The position numbers and the translations under genes were made by a program. The notes beneath the pieces were generated by a model. It was not told the DNA's origin, searched no databases, and worked only from the letters and a program-made list of their open reading frames with translations. Shown one piece after another: positions 1-7,362 of a DNA stretch of 10,232 nt. Each line of letters starts with the position of its first letter. The first letter of the stretch is position 1. Origin of the DNA: Patescibacteria group bacterium (GTDB taxonomy: Bacteria; Patescibacteriota; JAHJAL01). The stretch is from assembly GCA_018814055.1 (NCBI GenBank), contig JAHJAL010000108.1, positions 1 through 10,232 on the forward strand, in the 5' to 3' direction.

Positions 1-1714
1 AAGTGGTCCAATCATCTTTTTTATCAATAATTTGTTCATCATATTGAGTCAGAACTTTTTGGAGGGAATCGTTGGTGAATGATTTGAGTTTGTCGGGATA
101 GTTGGCCAATAAGGTAAATTGGTCATGTTCGGATACAATATTTGGGCGGTAAATTATATAATCGATGTTGAGTAAATCAAGGTAACGATCTAAAACCTGG
201 CTTAATTTATCAGAATTGAAATACAGCTGTGATTGCAAATATGTGGAGAAACGATCATTGAGAGAGTTAAAATACACGCTTTGCCCGAGTGAGGTGGAGG
301 GCGAGTAATAGATAGAAGTGTCGAAGCCGGAATGAGGATGATCCGGCAAATTCAAAGGTTGCAGGGATGGGAGGTATAAAACTCGACTATTAGTATTTAT
401 TTCGGTTTGGTATTGATAGGACTGGCTATATGTTTGCAGATTACCCAGTAGTTTTCCGTCGATAAAAAAAGGTAAAACAAACAAAAAGACGATGATGGGG
501 TAAATATATTTTAGTCGCGCTAGAGCGGAGGATTGAAAAAGGTTGTGATAGCATATGGCGAATAAAATTGATGAACTAATAGCGATCAAAACTGAGCTAT
601 GATAAACCTCACGAAAAACGGAGAAAATAATTGATTGATTAAGAAGATGAAAGCTAATTTCGGGAAATATTTTGGATAAGGAAAGCAAGAAAACAGAGAA
701 CAAAAAGAAAACAAAAATATAGCGGTATTGTTTGTGTTTGGTTTGAAGGTTGATGATGATGGCAAACAATGTAACGCAGGCCACGATCAACCAAAGGGCA
801 TAGAAATTGTAATCTTTGAGGGTGATGGAAAAATAATCAGCACCGCCGCCAGTCATAAAATAGGCAGCAAAGAGATCACTGGAATTGTGAACAAACCATG
901 AAAAGAGAGTGGGAGAAGAAGCTATTTGAAATTGGTAATTAATGGCCTCCAGTGCAAAGGTCATTAACCACGGCAAATGGATGAAAAAAGCGGTTAGACA
1001 AATAAAAAATAAGGAAAATAATATTTTTTTGATTGGTGTGTGATATATCAAAGCCAGAACGATAAGACAAATAATCAAAAGAATTGGGAATTGAACTTGA
1101 ACACCACAGATGGCAAAAATCAAACCAGCCAACAGTAAGTAGTACAAGGGATGATAGCGGCTATGGGAGAGCGCGGGTTGATCGAAATATCGAAAAATTA
1201 AATACAGAAATAAAAAAGATAAGGAATAGGCAATGAGATAGTTGGTATGACCGGCGATGATTTTGTTGAAGGTGAGTGGATTGAAAGTAAACAAGACGGA
1301 ACCAAGTATGGCGCCCACGCGGTTGGTTTTGATAATCCGATTGATAAATAAAAAGGAAAACAATCCGGAGAATATTAGAGGTACGATAATGAAAAATTTT
1401 GACAAAAAATTGCCCCCAACCCCGACATATCCCAGAAGGCCAAATGTCAAACGGATGATGAAATCTGATAAATAAGCAATGCTAAATCCCCCGCGGGCAT
1501 CAATCCAGGGAAAAAGAGCGTGTTGCAGCCATAATTGTATTTCCTCAGGTTTGGCGGCAATCGCCCAATCGTGACGAAAGCCGATAGTCTCGGTATTGAA
1601 CAATACACCGCGGAGAGCGAGGAGGGATAGAAGTATATAAAAAATAATTAAAATCCAGATGGTGGATCTGGGGTTGGATAATTGAGACTTTATTTTGTTG
1701 ATAAGTGTGGACAT
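1..1714 (-). CDS. Large polytopic membrane protein, GT-C/YfhO-like candidate glycosyltransferase (partial, C-terminus off the left edge)
   Basis: An open minus-strand frame begins at ATG 1714 and stays open to the window edge, giving 571 residues without a stop. After a basic N-terminus (about 1-18), a hydrophobic span lies at about 19-36. Next comes a loop with HDW (48-50) and D72, the place where GT-C enzymes keep their catalytic acid. Roughly ten more hydrophobic spans follow to about residue 418, then a hydrophilic tail. An FREVYHS segment (367-373), RVLYLPS (444-450) and DYIIYRP (518-524) resemble conserved places in YfhO/AftD-like bacterial membrane glycosyltransferases. That family link is by eye and unproven. 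The start lies 7 bases after the stop of the upstream GT4-GT2 gene, with no Shine-Dalgarno, so translational coupling is likely. The probable role is sugar transfer from a polyprenyl-phosphate donor outside the membrane. Membrane protein is near certain; the enzyme class is moderate. Confidence 0.8.
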   Translation of the reverse strand, partial: MSTLINKIKSQLSNPRSTIWILIIFYILLSLLALRGVLFNTETIGFRHDWAIAAKPEEIQLWLQHALFPWIDARGGFSIAYLSDFIIRLTFGLLGYVGVGGNFLSKFFIIVPLIFSGLFSFLFINRIIKTNRVGAILGSVLFTFNPLTFNKIIAGHTNYLIAYSLSFLFLYLIFRYFDQPALSHSRYHPLYYLLLAGLIFAICGVQVQFPILLIICLIVLALIYHTPIKKILFSLFFICLTAFFIHLPWLMTFALEAINYQFQIASSPTLFSWFVHNSSDLFAAYFMTGGGADYFSITLKDYNFYALWLIVACVTLFAIIINLQTKHKQYRYIFVFFLFSVFLLSLSKIFPEISFHLLNQSIIFSVFREVYHSSVLIAISSSILFAICYHNLFQSSALARLKYIYPIIVFLFVLPFFIDGKLLGNLQTYSQSYQYQTEINTNSRVLYLPSLQPLNLPDHPHSGFDTSIYYSPSTSLGQSVYFNSLNDRFSTYLQSQLYFNSDKLSQVLDRYLDLLNIDYIIYRPNIVSEHDQFTLLANYPDKLKSFTNDSLQKVLTQYDEQIIDKKDDWTT

Positions 1715-1721
1715 GGGTAAA

Positions 1722-3839
1722 TTAATTTTTGTTTACTCTTATTTCTTTGTGCTCGGTTTTGAGTAAACTATGCAGGTAGCCAAAGCCCATGGCGGTGAGT
1801 TCGGTAGTACGGAGGAAAATAAATGTCAGGGAAATCAAAGGATTGTCGAGAAATTTGGGCCATTGCTCGATAAAGGCGGGACGGATGAACTTGGTGGTTT
1901 GATGCGATTTGGTGGAGAGCTGCTTGGAGGGCAGAAAGGCAGTGGTCAGAGATACGACAGGATTATTGATAAAATCGGAAATTTTTTGTCCGAAAGATTG
2001 TTTTGAAGTAAGACTGGTTTTGGTTTGGCTTTGTTTGACAAAGTAATACTTGGCAGTTTGGCCGTAGAAATATTTTTTGCGGAGGATGTCGAAGTAGCCC
2101 AGGCGGTCTTCATTGTGGTAGATGTAATATACGCTGCGGGTGATATTTCCAATTTTTTTGATGCGGGATGAAAGTTCCATGTCTTCGGCATATAGTAAGT
2201 TTTCATCATATCCACCACTAGCTTGATAGGCGGCTTTTTGGAAAAAGCGGGGAGCTTCGATAGAGCGATCTCCGAGATAAAATTCTTTTTCCAGGGCGCG
2301 GGCTTTTGACCAAATAGATCGTCCGATTTGTAATTCGGGTAAAACAACGGCGACACTTTTTTGGAAACGTTCCAAACGATAGACACAATCAGCGACTAAT
2401 TCGCGGTCCAAGGTCATGTCTGAGTCAATAAACATCAGGTACTTGCCGCTGGCTTTGTGGACTGCATAATTTCGCTGTTGGTTTCTTTCCGGACCATGAG
2501 AGTACACTTGATTGGTATATTGTTTGGCCATTTGATAAGTGCCATCGGTGGAATAATTATCGACAACGATAATTTCTATATTTGGATATGATTGGTGCTT
2601 GATCGATTCAAGACATGTTCGGAAATACTCGGCAACATTTTTGGTAGGCAAGATAATTGACACGAGGGGTTTTTGATCAAGCTTGGTCATAATTTTTGAT
2701 TTTAGCGGTTTAAAATTGGATATATTTTTGGTCTCGCGGACGGTTTTGTCGAGTAATCTTATGAATTTACGGGCGGAGGCGGACCATTTGTAATTGATCG
2801 AATGTAAAACCGCCTCTTTTTCTAGTTTATATCTTAAGCCGGTGTTTGATAAAATTTGATCAACGCACATCGATAAATCATAGATACTCTCTGGCTGAAA
2901 CAATAATCCGGTGCGTTGATCTTGAATACAATCGCGGAGACCGGGGATATTTGATCCGACTGCAGTGGTGCCGCAGGCGGCAGCTTCCAAAACAGATAGG
3001 CCCCAGCCTTCATGACTAGAGGGAGTGACAAATAACCAGGACGATGATAATAAGTTGACCTTTAACTCTTCGGATACATATCCATGAAATTCTACATGAC
3101 GGACAAGACCCAGACGAATTACCAAGTCGTTCAGTGGTTTTTGCTCTTCACCGGTGCCGACTATATGAAGTTTTAGTTGGGGATATTTGTATATTAGGCG
3201 CAAAAGGGAACGAATCAAGTAATCAATTCGTTTGTATTTCTTGAGCCGACCGACATAAATGAGTGACGGGTGTTTGGTTTTGGGAGCGGTTTTTTGGAAG
3301 TATGGGGCGACGGCGTTGTGAATAATACTGATTTGATTGGTATTTATGCCCAGCAAATCAATCATGTCTTGTTTGGTGCTTTGGGAAACAGCGATGAATT
3401 GGTTGTATTTATAACAAAAAGCAAAGAGATGTTTCTCCAGAAAATATCCGATATAGTTGAACGGAAAGTATATCTCTTTGAACCACTGCCAAAGGTGAAT
3501 ATGATGCGACAAACACACTACGGGAATAGAAGAAATATATATCGGGGAAAAGAAAGGAATACCGTTGTGTTGATCGATAACGATGTCAAATTTGTGCCGA
3601 AATTTGGTCAAATAATATAAAAAGGCCCAGATGTAGACTGTGCCTCGGTTGCCTCGACGGACAATGTTGATGCCATCAATATTTTCACTTGGCAAAGACC
3701 CACCCTGGTGGGCGGAGCAAAAATACGTGACTTCATGCCCGGATTTGACGAATTTTTTGGCCAATTCATGTAAATATACTTCTGAACCACCTCGCCATGG
3801 ATGTTTGATATCCCGCCAGGATAATATGAGAATTTTCAT
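1722..3839 (-). CDS. Bifunctional glycosyltransferase: GT4 (GT-B) domain fused to GT2 (GT-A) domain
   Basis: A 705-residue soluble protein with two glycosyltransferase domains. Residues 1-365 are GT4: GGSE at 17-20 in the N-terminal Rossmann fold, VGRLKKYKRID near 196-206 in the donor domain, and the E-x7-E pair E277/E285 within HEGWGLSVLEAA. A linker with an internal Met (M384) leads to a GT2 domain from about 391 to 600. It has VSIILPTKN (393-401), VVDNYSTDGT (425-434), the metal-binding IDSD (471-474) and the AEDMELSSRI acceptor/base motif (551-560). The C-terminal 85 residues hold a duplicated hydrophobic motif (see the repeat entry). The two domains would add successive sugars from nucleotide-sugar donors at the cytoplasmic membrane face. 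The specific sugars are unknown. It is the first gene after the promoter at 3870-3897 and is followed after 7 bases by a GT-C-like gene. There is no Shine-Dalgarno before ATG 3839. The domain calls are secure. Confidence 0.93.
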   Translation of the reverse strand: MKILILSWRDIKHPWRGGSEVYLHELAKKFVKSGHEVTYFCSAHQGGSLPSENIDGINIVRRGNRGTVYIWAFLYYLTKFRHKFDIVIDQHNGIPFFSPIYISSIPVVCLSHHIHLWQWFKEIYFPFNYIGYFLEKHLFAFCYKYNQFIAVSQSTKQDMIDLLGINTNQISIIHNAVAPYFQKTAPKTKHPSLIYVGRLKKYKRIDYLIRSLLRLIYKYPQLKLHIVGTGEEQKPLNDLVIRLGLVRHVEFHGYVSEELKVNLLSSSWLFVTPSSHEGWGLSVLEAAACGTTAVGSNIPGLRDCIQDQRTGLLFQPESIYDLSMCVDQILSNTGLRYKLEKEAVLHSINYKWSASARKFIRLLDKTVRETKNISNFKPLKSKIMTKLDQKPLVSIILPTKNVAEYFRTCLESIKHQSYPNIEIIVVDNYSTDGTYQMAKQYTNQVYSHGPERNQQRNYAVHKASGKYLMFIDSDMTLDRELVADCVYRLERFQKSVAVVLPELQIGRSIWSKARALEKEFYLGDRSIEAPRFFQKAAYQASGGYDENLLYAEDMELSSRIKKIGNITRSVYYIYHNEDRLGYFDILRKKYFYGQTAKYYFVKQSQTKTSLTSKQSFGQKISDFINNPVVSLTTAFLPSKQLSTKSHQTTKFIRPAFIEQWPKFLDNPLISLTFIFLRTTELTAMGFGYLHSLLKTEHKEIRVNKN
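1797..1973 (-). repeat. Duplicated C-terminal module within the GT4-GT2 fusion (two copies, 40-residue period)
   Basis: Residues 623-641 (bases 1917-1973, FINNPVVSLTTAFLPSKQL) and 663-681 (bases 1797-1853, FLDNPLISLTFIFLRTTEL) align without gaps, exactly 40 residues apart. About half the positions are identical and most others are conservative. The DNA of the two copies also still matches by eye. The second copy continues into a hydrophobic GFGYLHSLL stretch, like the membrane-associating tail seen after many GT2 domains. The first copy may be a degenerate duplicate. What this does is unknown; membrane association is an inference. Confidence 0.7.
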
Positions 3840-3869
3840 AAAGAAATATCAATAGAATAAATCGGGCTA

Positions 3870-3897
3870 ATTGTAATATATTTTTTGAATATGTCAA
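3870..3897 (-). promoter_or_regulatory. Sigma70-type promoter for the GT4-GT2 / GT-C-like pair
   Basis: On the minus strand a perfect -35 TTGACA (3892-3897) is followed, 16 bases on, by -10 TACAAT (3870-3875). Transcription would start near 3863, giving a leader of about 24 bases before ATG 3839. No Shine-Dalgarno lies in that leader. The terminator at 4003-4026 upstream makes an independent promoter necessary. The rest of the gap (3898-4002) holds only a G-rich stretch at 3909-3924 on the plus strand and no gene. Confidence 0.75.
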
Positions 3898-4002
3898 TGG
3901 TTTTATATGGAGTGGGGAGGGGGATTTTGGTTAGTTCAATAGTAGCAGAGGGGAGATTAAATTGGGATTAGTTTATATATAATTTGAATTAAGAACCAAA
4001 AG

Positions 4003-4026
4003 AAAAAACACCATGCAAGGTGTTTT
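4003..4026 (-). terminator. Intrinsic terminator after the 544-residue GT-C gene
   Basis: A perfect 8-bp stem (AAAACACC at 4005-4012, GGTGTTTT at 4019-4026) encloses a 6-base loop. Read on the minus strand, the stem runs into TTTTTTCTTTT, the classic rho-independent arrangement. It lies 30 bases past the stop of the gene at 4056-5690. It splits the left block into two transcription units. Confidence 0.85.
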
Positions 4027-4055
4027 ATATTTTGAAATTGTGAATTGAAAATTAA

Positions 4056-5690
4056 TCAATCACTATTAATCAAATACCATCTAATCGGATAGTGCGGGAT
4101 TGAGGTGATGTTTTTTTCGATATAGGGGGTGACGACCCAGCGTTCGGCGATGAGTTGGCGGGGATATTTGGTTTCCATATAGGTAGCAAAATCAGGTTGG
4201 TGGCGGGCGATATCTTCTTCGACAATTACCAGTTTGGGAATGTCGGGATTGCGCTGGATGTCTTCTAAGCCATCAAAACAGTCCTGGGCCGGGACGTGGG
4301 TGGAATAATAAAATGCCTCGGAAAAAACTGAGCACACCAGTAATTGGCAAGTATCGATTGATTCGGTTTTGATAATTTCTTGAGTATTTTCGATAACTAC
4401 TTGCTCGTAACTGATCGGGGGCAGAAATGATGGTTGGAGGTAAAGATATATTTGTCCGGAGATAAAAATCACAAAAACGAAGGAGGCAAATATTTTGATG
4501 CCGAGGTTGATATATTGATTTTTTAGCCGGTTGGACAACTCATCAAGTTCGAGGATGACAATGTTGAGCAATTGTGACAGGAAGTAACTTGCCAAAAGAA
4601 GTAGCGGTAATATCAAATGGACATAATAACGATATTCCGCCCGGGAGAAATAAAGAAAGAGAAGAGGCAATAAATATAGTGAGAAAAACAAGAAAAATGT
4701 TTTTGATTTTTGTCGGATAATAAAAAAACCAATAATGCCAGCGGCTATAATGGGAAGATCATGATACAAAAATGAATAAAACGGTGGAAGAATATCAAAG
4801 AAATCAAATTTTAAATTTGAGGCGAAGTACACCAGGGGAATAATGGGCAGAAAGGCTAGGTAAGGCCATCTGACGAGTAAAAATAAGAAAACCAGCAATA
4901 ATATAAATGAGTAGACAAACAATTGGTGATAGGCAAGGGTTTCGGACAGAATTGATTGTTGCAGTGAGAACCATTCGGCCGGGTTGGGATGAGTAAAATA
5001 CAACCAAATAATATATGACAACCAGACAATAAGAGTAAAAAATATATAAGCAGGGATGCGATATAATTTGGCGGGGGCTTGTTTGTGAATCAAAATTATA
5101 AACGGAATGAATAACAATATCATTTCGACCCGAAAAGCCAGGGCGATACCCAAAACCAAGGCGGAAAGAATAAATAAGATGTTTTTTTTGTCGCTGGAAT
5201 ACAAAAGTAGAGTCAGGGCAAGCGTGACCAAAAATATAGTGGGTATTTCCGACATCAAGACGGTTGACCACTCAGTAAAAATGAAGCAAATGACAAGTAG
5301 CATAGAGGCAAAAAATCCGGTCAGTTCGGAGGAAAATATTTTTTTGGCGGTAAAATATACCAGGATAGCGCTTGATACATAGGAAAATTGAATGATTGAT
5401 TGGCCGATGATTTGATAATTTTGGCCGAAGATCAATGAAAACAAATATATTACCAGTGAAAAACCGCCGCGATAGAATAGTGGTGAAAAGAAATCGCCGT
5501 GTTCACCTAGTTGATGGGAGAAACCGCCATATTTTGACAGAAATTCAACCGGCAACATGATTGCGTATGAGTCGGCATTGATCAGTAAATTGGAAAATTT
5601 GGGCAATAAAAGCAGGGAGATGATGGTGATAATGCCGACCAAGAAATAATCGATGTATCGAAATAAGTTGTTTTGGGTGGGCTTTGGCAT
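4056..5690 (-). CDS. Polytopic GT-C glycosyltransferase, PMT_2/GT39-like
   Basis: A 544-residue membrane protein. A first span (about 12-35) leads to an outside loop with NADSY, where D40 sits at the position of the catalytic Asp of GT39/PMT_2 enzymes. That loop then has the FYRGGFSLVIY segment (72-82), resembling the P-x-G-x-P-L-h-Y loop of that family. A second acidic motif, MSEIP (146-150), fits the second conserved loop. About ten further hydrophobic segments follow to about residue 430, then a soluble, presumably external domain of about 110 residues with three Cys. Enzymes of this kind transfer a sugar from polyprenyl-phosphate-sugar to a lipid, glycan or protein outside the membrane. 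The substrate here cannot be told. The start ATG 5690 has no Shine-Dalgarno. The gene ends with TGA and is divergent from the gene at 5839. Its own promoter is unclear: TATAAA at 5704-5709 (minus strand) lacks a good -35. Confidence 0.85.
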   Translation of the reverse strand: MPKPTQNNLFRYIDYFLVGIITIISLLLLPKFSNLLINADSYAIMLPVEFLSKYGGFSHQLGEHGDFFSPLFYRGGFSLVIYLFSLIFGQNYQIIGQSIIQFSYVSSAILVYFTAKKIFSSELTGFFASMLLVICFIFTEWSTVLMSEIPTIFLVTLALTLLLYSSDKKNILFILSALVLGIALAFRVEMILLFIPFIILIHKQAPAKLYRIPAYIFFTLIVWLSYIIWLYFTHPNPAEWFSLQQSILSETLAYHQLFVYSFILLLVFLFLLVRWPYLAFLPIIPLVYFASNLKFDFFDILPPFYSFLYHDLPIIAAGIIGFFIIRQKSKTFFLFFSLYLLPLLFLYFSRAEYRYYVHLILPLLLLASYFLSQLLNIVILELDELSNRLKNQYINLGIKIFASFVFVIFISGQIYLYLQPSFLPPISYEQVVIENTQEIIKTESIDTCQLLVCSVFSEAFYYSTHVPAQDCFDGLEDIQRNPDIPKLVIVEEDIARHQPDFATYMETKYPRQLIAERWVVTPYIEKNITSIPHYPIRWYLINSD

Positions 5691-5713
5691 GAATTAGGCG
5701 TGGTTTTATACTC

Positions 5714-5741
5714 TTGAAATTTTGGTATAAACATGTATAAT
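5714..5741 (+). promoter_or_regulatory. Sigma70-type promoter for the ZU5-like membrane protein gene
   Basis: TTGAAA (5714-5719), a 16-base spacer, then a perfect TATAAT (5736-5741). The start of transcription would be near 5748, leaving a leader of about 90 bases before ATG 5839. It lies within the 148-base divergent gap shared with the minus-strand GT-C gene, so the two promoters may overlap. Confidence 0.7.
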
Positions 5742-5773
5742 GAGGACACTTTTTTGCAGGATATATAGTATTA

Positions 5774-5802
5774 TATTATTAGGTTGGTACAAACTAATAC
5801 TA
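5774..5802 (+). other. Imperfect inverted repeat in the 5' leader
   Basis: A 29-base imperfect palindrome centred on GTA at 5787-5789. Eleven of thirteen arm positions pair, including TTAG/CTAA and TTG/CAA. It lies in the predicted leader of the gene at 5839. It is AT-rich, so a stable RNA hairpin is doubtful; it could equally be a DNA-binding site. Confidence 0.3.
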
Positions 5803-5838
5803 ATAGATTGAAAAATACATTTGACTGGTATTTATAAT

Positions 5839-6753
5839 ATGAAAATTGGGCGATATTTACAATTATTTTTTGTTGGCTTGATGGCTTTGATAGTAGTTGG
5901 GACAAATATTTTTCCGGCCAGAGCTCAAGTGGCTACCAGACAAAGAACAACCGGCACCTACCTGCCGGTGTTGGCCCAGGTGAAAAAAGAGAGTTTAATC
6001 GATGTTCTTAAAGGTGGAACTGTGTTTTTGGATGATGGGGGATTGGACGTGGAGGTACCAGCCGGTATTTATGAGAATAATCTGAGAATAAGTGTCAGGA
6101 GAGTGAAGTGGGAGGATAATTCAGCGGTAGGTGCTTTGAACGTTGGCGGCGAAGGATTTGTTGGAGCAGATGTGTTTGAAATTGCGGCAGTGGATGAGGA
6201 AACCGGGAGACCGGTGTTGGAATTTGATAAAAAAATTATTTGTACTTTTCGATATTTTGATGAAGAGACTGCGGGGCTTGACGAAAGCTCATTGAGAATA
6301 AGGTTTTTTAATCGAGTTGAACAAAAATGGGAAGAGGTGGAGAGTAATCTTGATATAAATTCTAATTCAATTACAGCTGAGATTGATCATTTGACCTTGT
6401 TTGCCATGACTGGGAATTTGCTTGATTATCAAGCAGAGAAGAAAGGAGATGGTGAATCCAGTGGTTTTTGGAGTGGCGCATTGAAGGTGCTACTGGTGTT
6501 GGGATTGATTTTACTGAGCGGTTTCGGCGGATACTATGTTTATACAGCTTATATGAATGCCAAAAGTGAGATGGAAATGCAGGGTGATGTGTCGATTGCC
6601 GGGGGGAGTCAGGACCAAGGCATGCCGATACCAGAAAAACAGACACCATTATCACCAGATATTAAACCAGCACAAGATGCTGGACCAAAAAAAGACGACA
6701 AAGACAAAAAGTCACCGACTGATAGCAATAATGAGATTTGGATTGATTTTTAA
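5839..6753 (+). CDS. Secreted single-span membrane protein with ZU5-like ectodomain
   Basis: A 304-residue protein starting at ATG 5839. The frame also allows TTG 5821, but only the ATG gives a clean signal peptide (basic MKIGR, hydrophobic core 8-24, cleavage likely after ARA at 27-29). The ectodomain (about 50-192) opens with GGTVFLDDGGLDVEVPAGIY (59-78). This matches the G-G-x-V...V-P-x-G opening of ZU5-like domains found in bacterial surface proteins. It closes with ITAEIDHLTLFAM (178-190), also typical of them. A membrane span lies at about 213-236, followed by a roughly 65-residue cytoplasmic tail rich in Pro, Asp and Lys. It is thus a type I membrane protein with the ectodomain outside. 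No catalytic residues are seen; a surface binding or structural role is inferred. No Shine-Dalgarno is visible. It converges on jag. Confidence 0.85.
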   Translation: MKIGRYLQLFFVGLMALIVVGTNIFPARAQVATRQRTTGTYLPVLAQVKKESLIDVLKGGTVFLDDGGLDVEVPAGIYENNLRISVRRVKWEDNSAVGALNVGGEGFVGADVFEIAAVDEETGRPVLEFDKKIICTFRYFDEETAGLDESSLRIRFFNRVEQKWEEVESNLDINSNSITAEIDHLTLFAMTGNLLDYQAEKKGDGESSGFWSGALKVLLVLGLILLSGFGGYYVYTAYMNAKSEMEMQGDVSIAGGSQDQGMPIPEKQTPLSPDIKPAQDAGPKKDDKDKKSPTDSNNEIWIDF

Positions 6754-6768
6754 ATAGTAATTGTAATC

Positions 6769-6835
6769 GAAAAAGTAAAAAAGTAGCAAAAGGATGAAAA
6801 TAAATTCTTTCTTTCGCTACTTTTTTTACTTTTTC
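6769..6835. terminator. Bidirectional intrinsic terminator between convergent genes
   Basis: Arms 6769-6787 and 6816-6835 are complementary over 19 bp with a single extra T on the right arm, around a 28-base loop. Because the arms are A-rich and T-rich respectively, each strand ends its hairpin in T runs. On the plus strand a further T-rich stretch (to about 6849) follows. It lies 15 bases past the stop of the ZU5-like gene and 14 bases past the stop of jag, so it probably serves both transcripts. Confidence 0.75.
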
Positions 6836-6849
6836 AACTTTATTTTTTG

Positions 6850-7344
6850 TTATCCCAATTCAATTTTGATTGGCTCGTTTAGTACTTTGATTGTCACCCG
6901 ACGGTCGCGCCCTTCACCGGTACTGGTAGTGGCGATTTGGGGATCGTCTTTTAGGGCCATGTGGATGATGCGTCGTTCAAAAGCGGACATAGGTTCAAGA
7001 GGTATATCTTTGCCGGTTTCCAGGGCCTCGCGGGCCTTTTTTTTGGCTAAAACGGTCAGGTTATCGATTTGGCGCTGGCGATAGTCCATCACATCAATGG
7101 TGATATACCGGTCGGCTCCGTGTTCAAGGTCAAATTTGGCTCTAGCCACCAGGCGAAAGATATACTGCAGGGCGTGTAAATTGTCGCCTTGTTTGCCGAT
7201 CAACAAAGCGGTGTCACGGTCATTTAGTCCCTTGACGTGAACTTTGTAGGTGATTGAATCCGGCTGGACAACATCTACTTCGAAATTATCGATGTTGATT
7301 AGGGTTAGAAAATACTGCATTAGTTTGGATATTTCTTCTTTCAT
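6850..7344 (-). CDS. jag: Jag/KhpB RNA-binding protein (KH and R3H domains, no Jag_N)
   Basis: A 164-residue protein. A KH-type domain (about 15-90) contains the GXXG loop in LLIGKQGDNLHALQ (47-60). An R3H domain (about 95-155) contains SAFERRIIHMAL (120-131) with the R124-x3-H128 signature, followed by GEGRDRRVTI (143-152). The N-terminal Jag_N domain of Bacillus-type proteins is absent, so the protein is shorter than those of about 200 residues or more. Jag/KhpB binds RNA and in Firmicutes is tied to cell division and cell-wall synthesis. Its placement directly behind yidC is the conserved arrangement. It is the last gene of the rpmH operon, 18 bases after the yidC stop. The ATG at 7344 has no Shine-Dalgarno. 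Identity is secure; its role in this organism is inferred. Confidence 0.95.
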   Translation of the reverse strand: MKEEISKLMQYFLTLINIDNFEVDVVQPDSITYKVHVKGLNDRDTALLIGKQGDNLHALQYIFRLVARAKFDLEHGADRYITIDVMDYRQRQIDNLTVLAKKKAREALETGKDIPLEPMSAFERRIIHMALKDDPQIATTSTGEGRDRRVTIKVLNEPIKIELG

Positions 7345-7362
7345 ATGATAAATAATTACTAA

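Noticed and set aside
1257..1475. Plus-strand open frame of 72 codons
   Set aside because: It lies antisense inside the continuous membrane-protein frame 1714-1 and has no family features or promoter.
1946..2386. Minus-strand open frame of 146 codons
   Set aside because: It is an out-of-frame shadow of the GT2 domain, whose motifs are all in the main frame.
4804..5271. Minus-strand open frame of 155 codons
   Set aside because: It is a shifted frame within the GT-C gene, which has clear transmembrane and loop motifs in its own frame.
5821..5838. TTG start six codons upstream in the ZU5-like gene
   Set aside because: It adds residues before a good signal peptide and has no ribosome site; ATG 5839 is better.
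5808..5838. Second promoter-like pair TTGAAA and TATAAT just before ATG 5839
   Set aside because: The spacer is 19 bases and the start of transcription would fall inside the gene, after the ATG.
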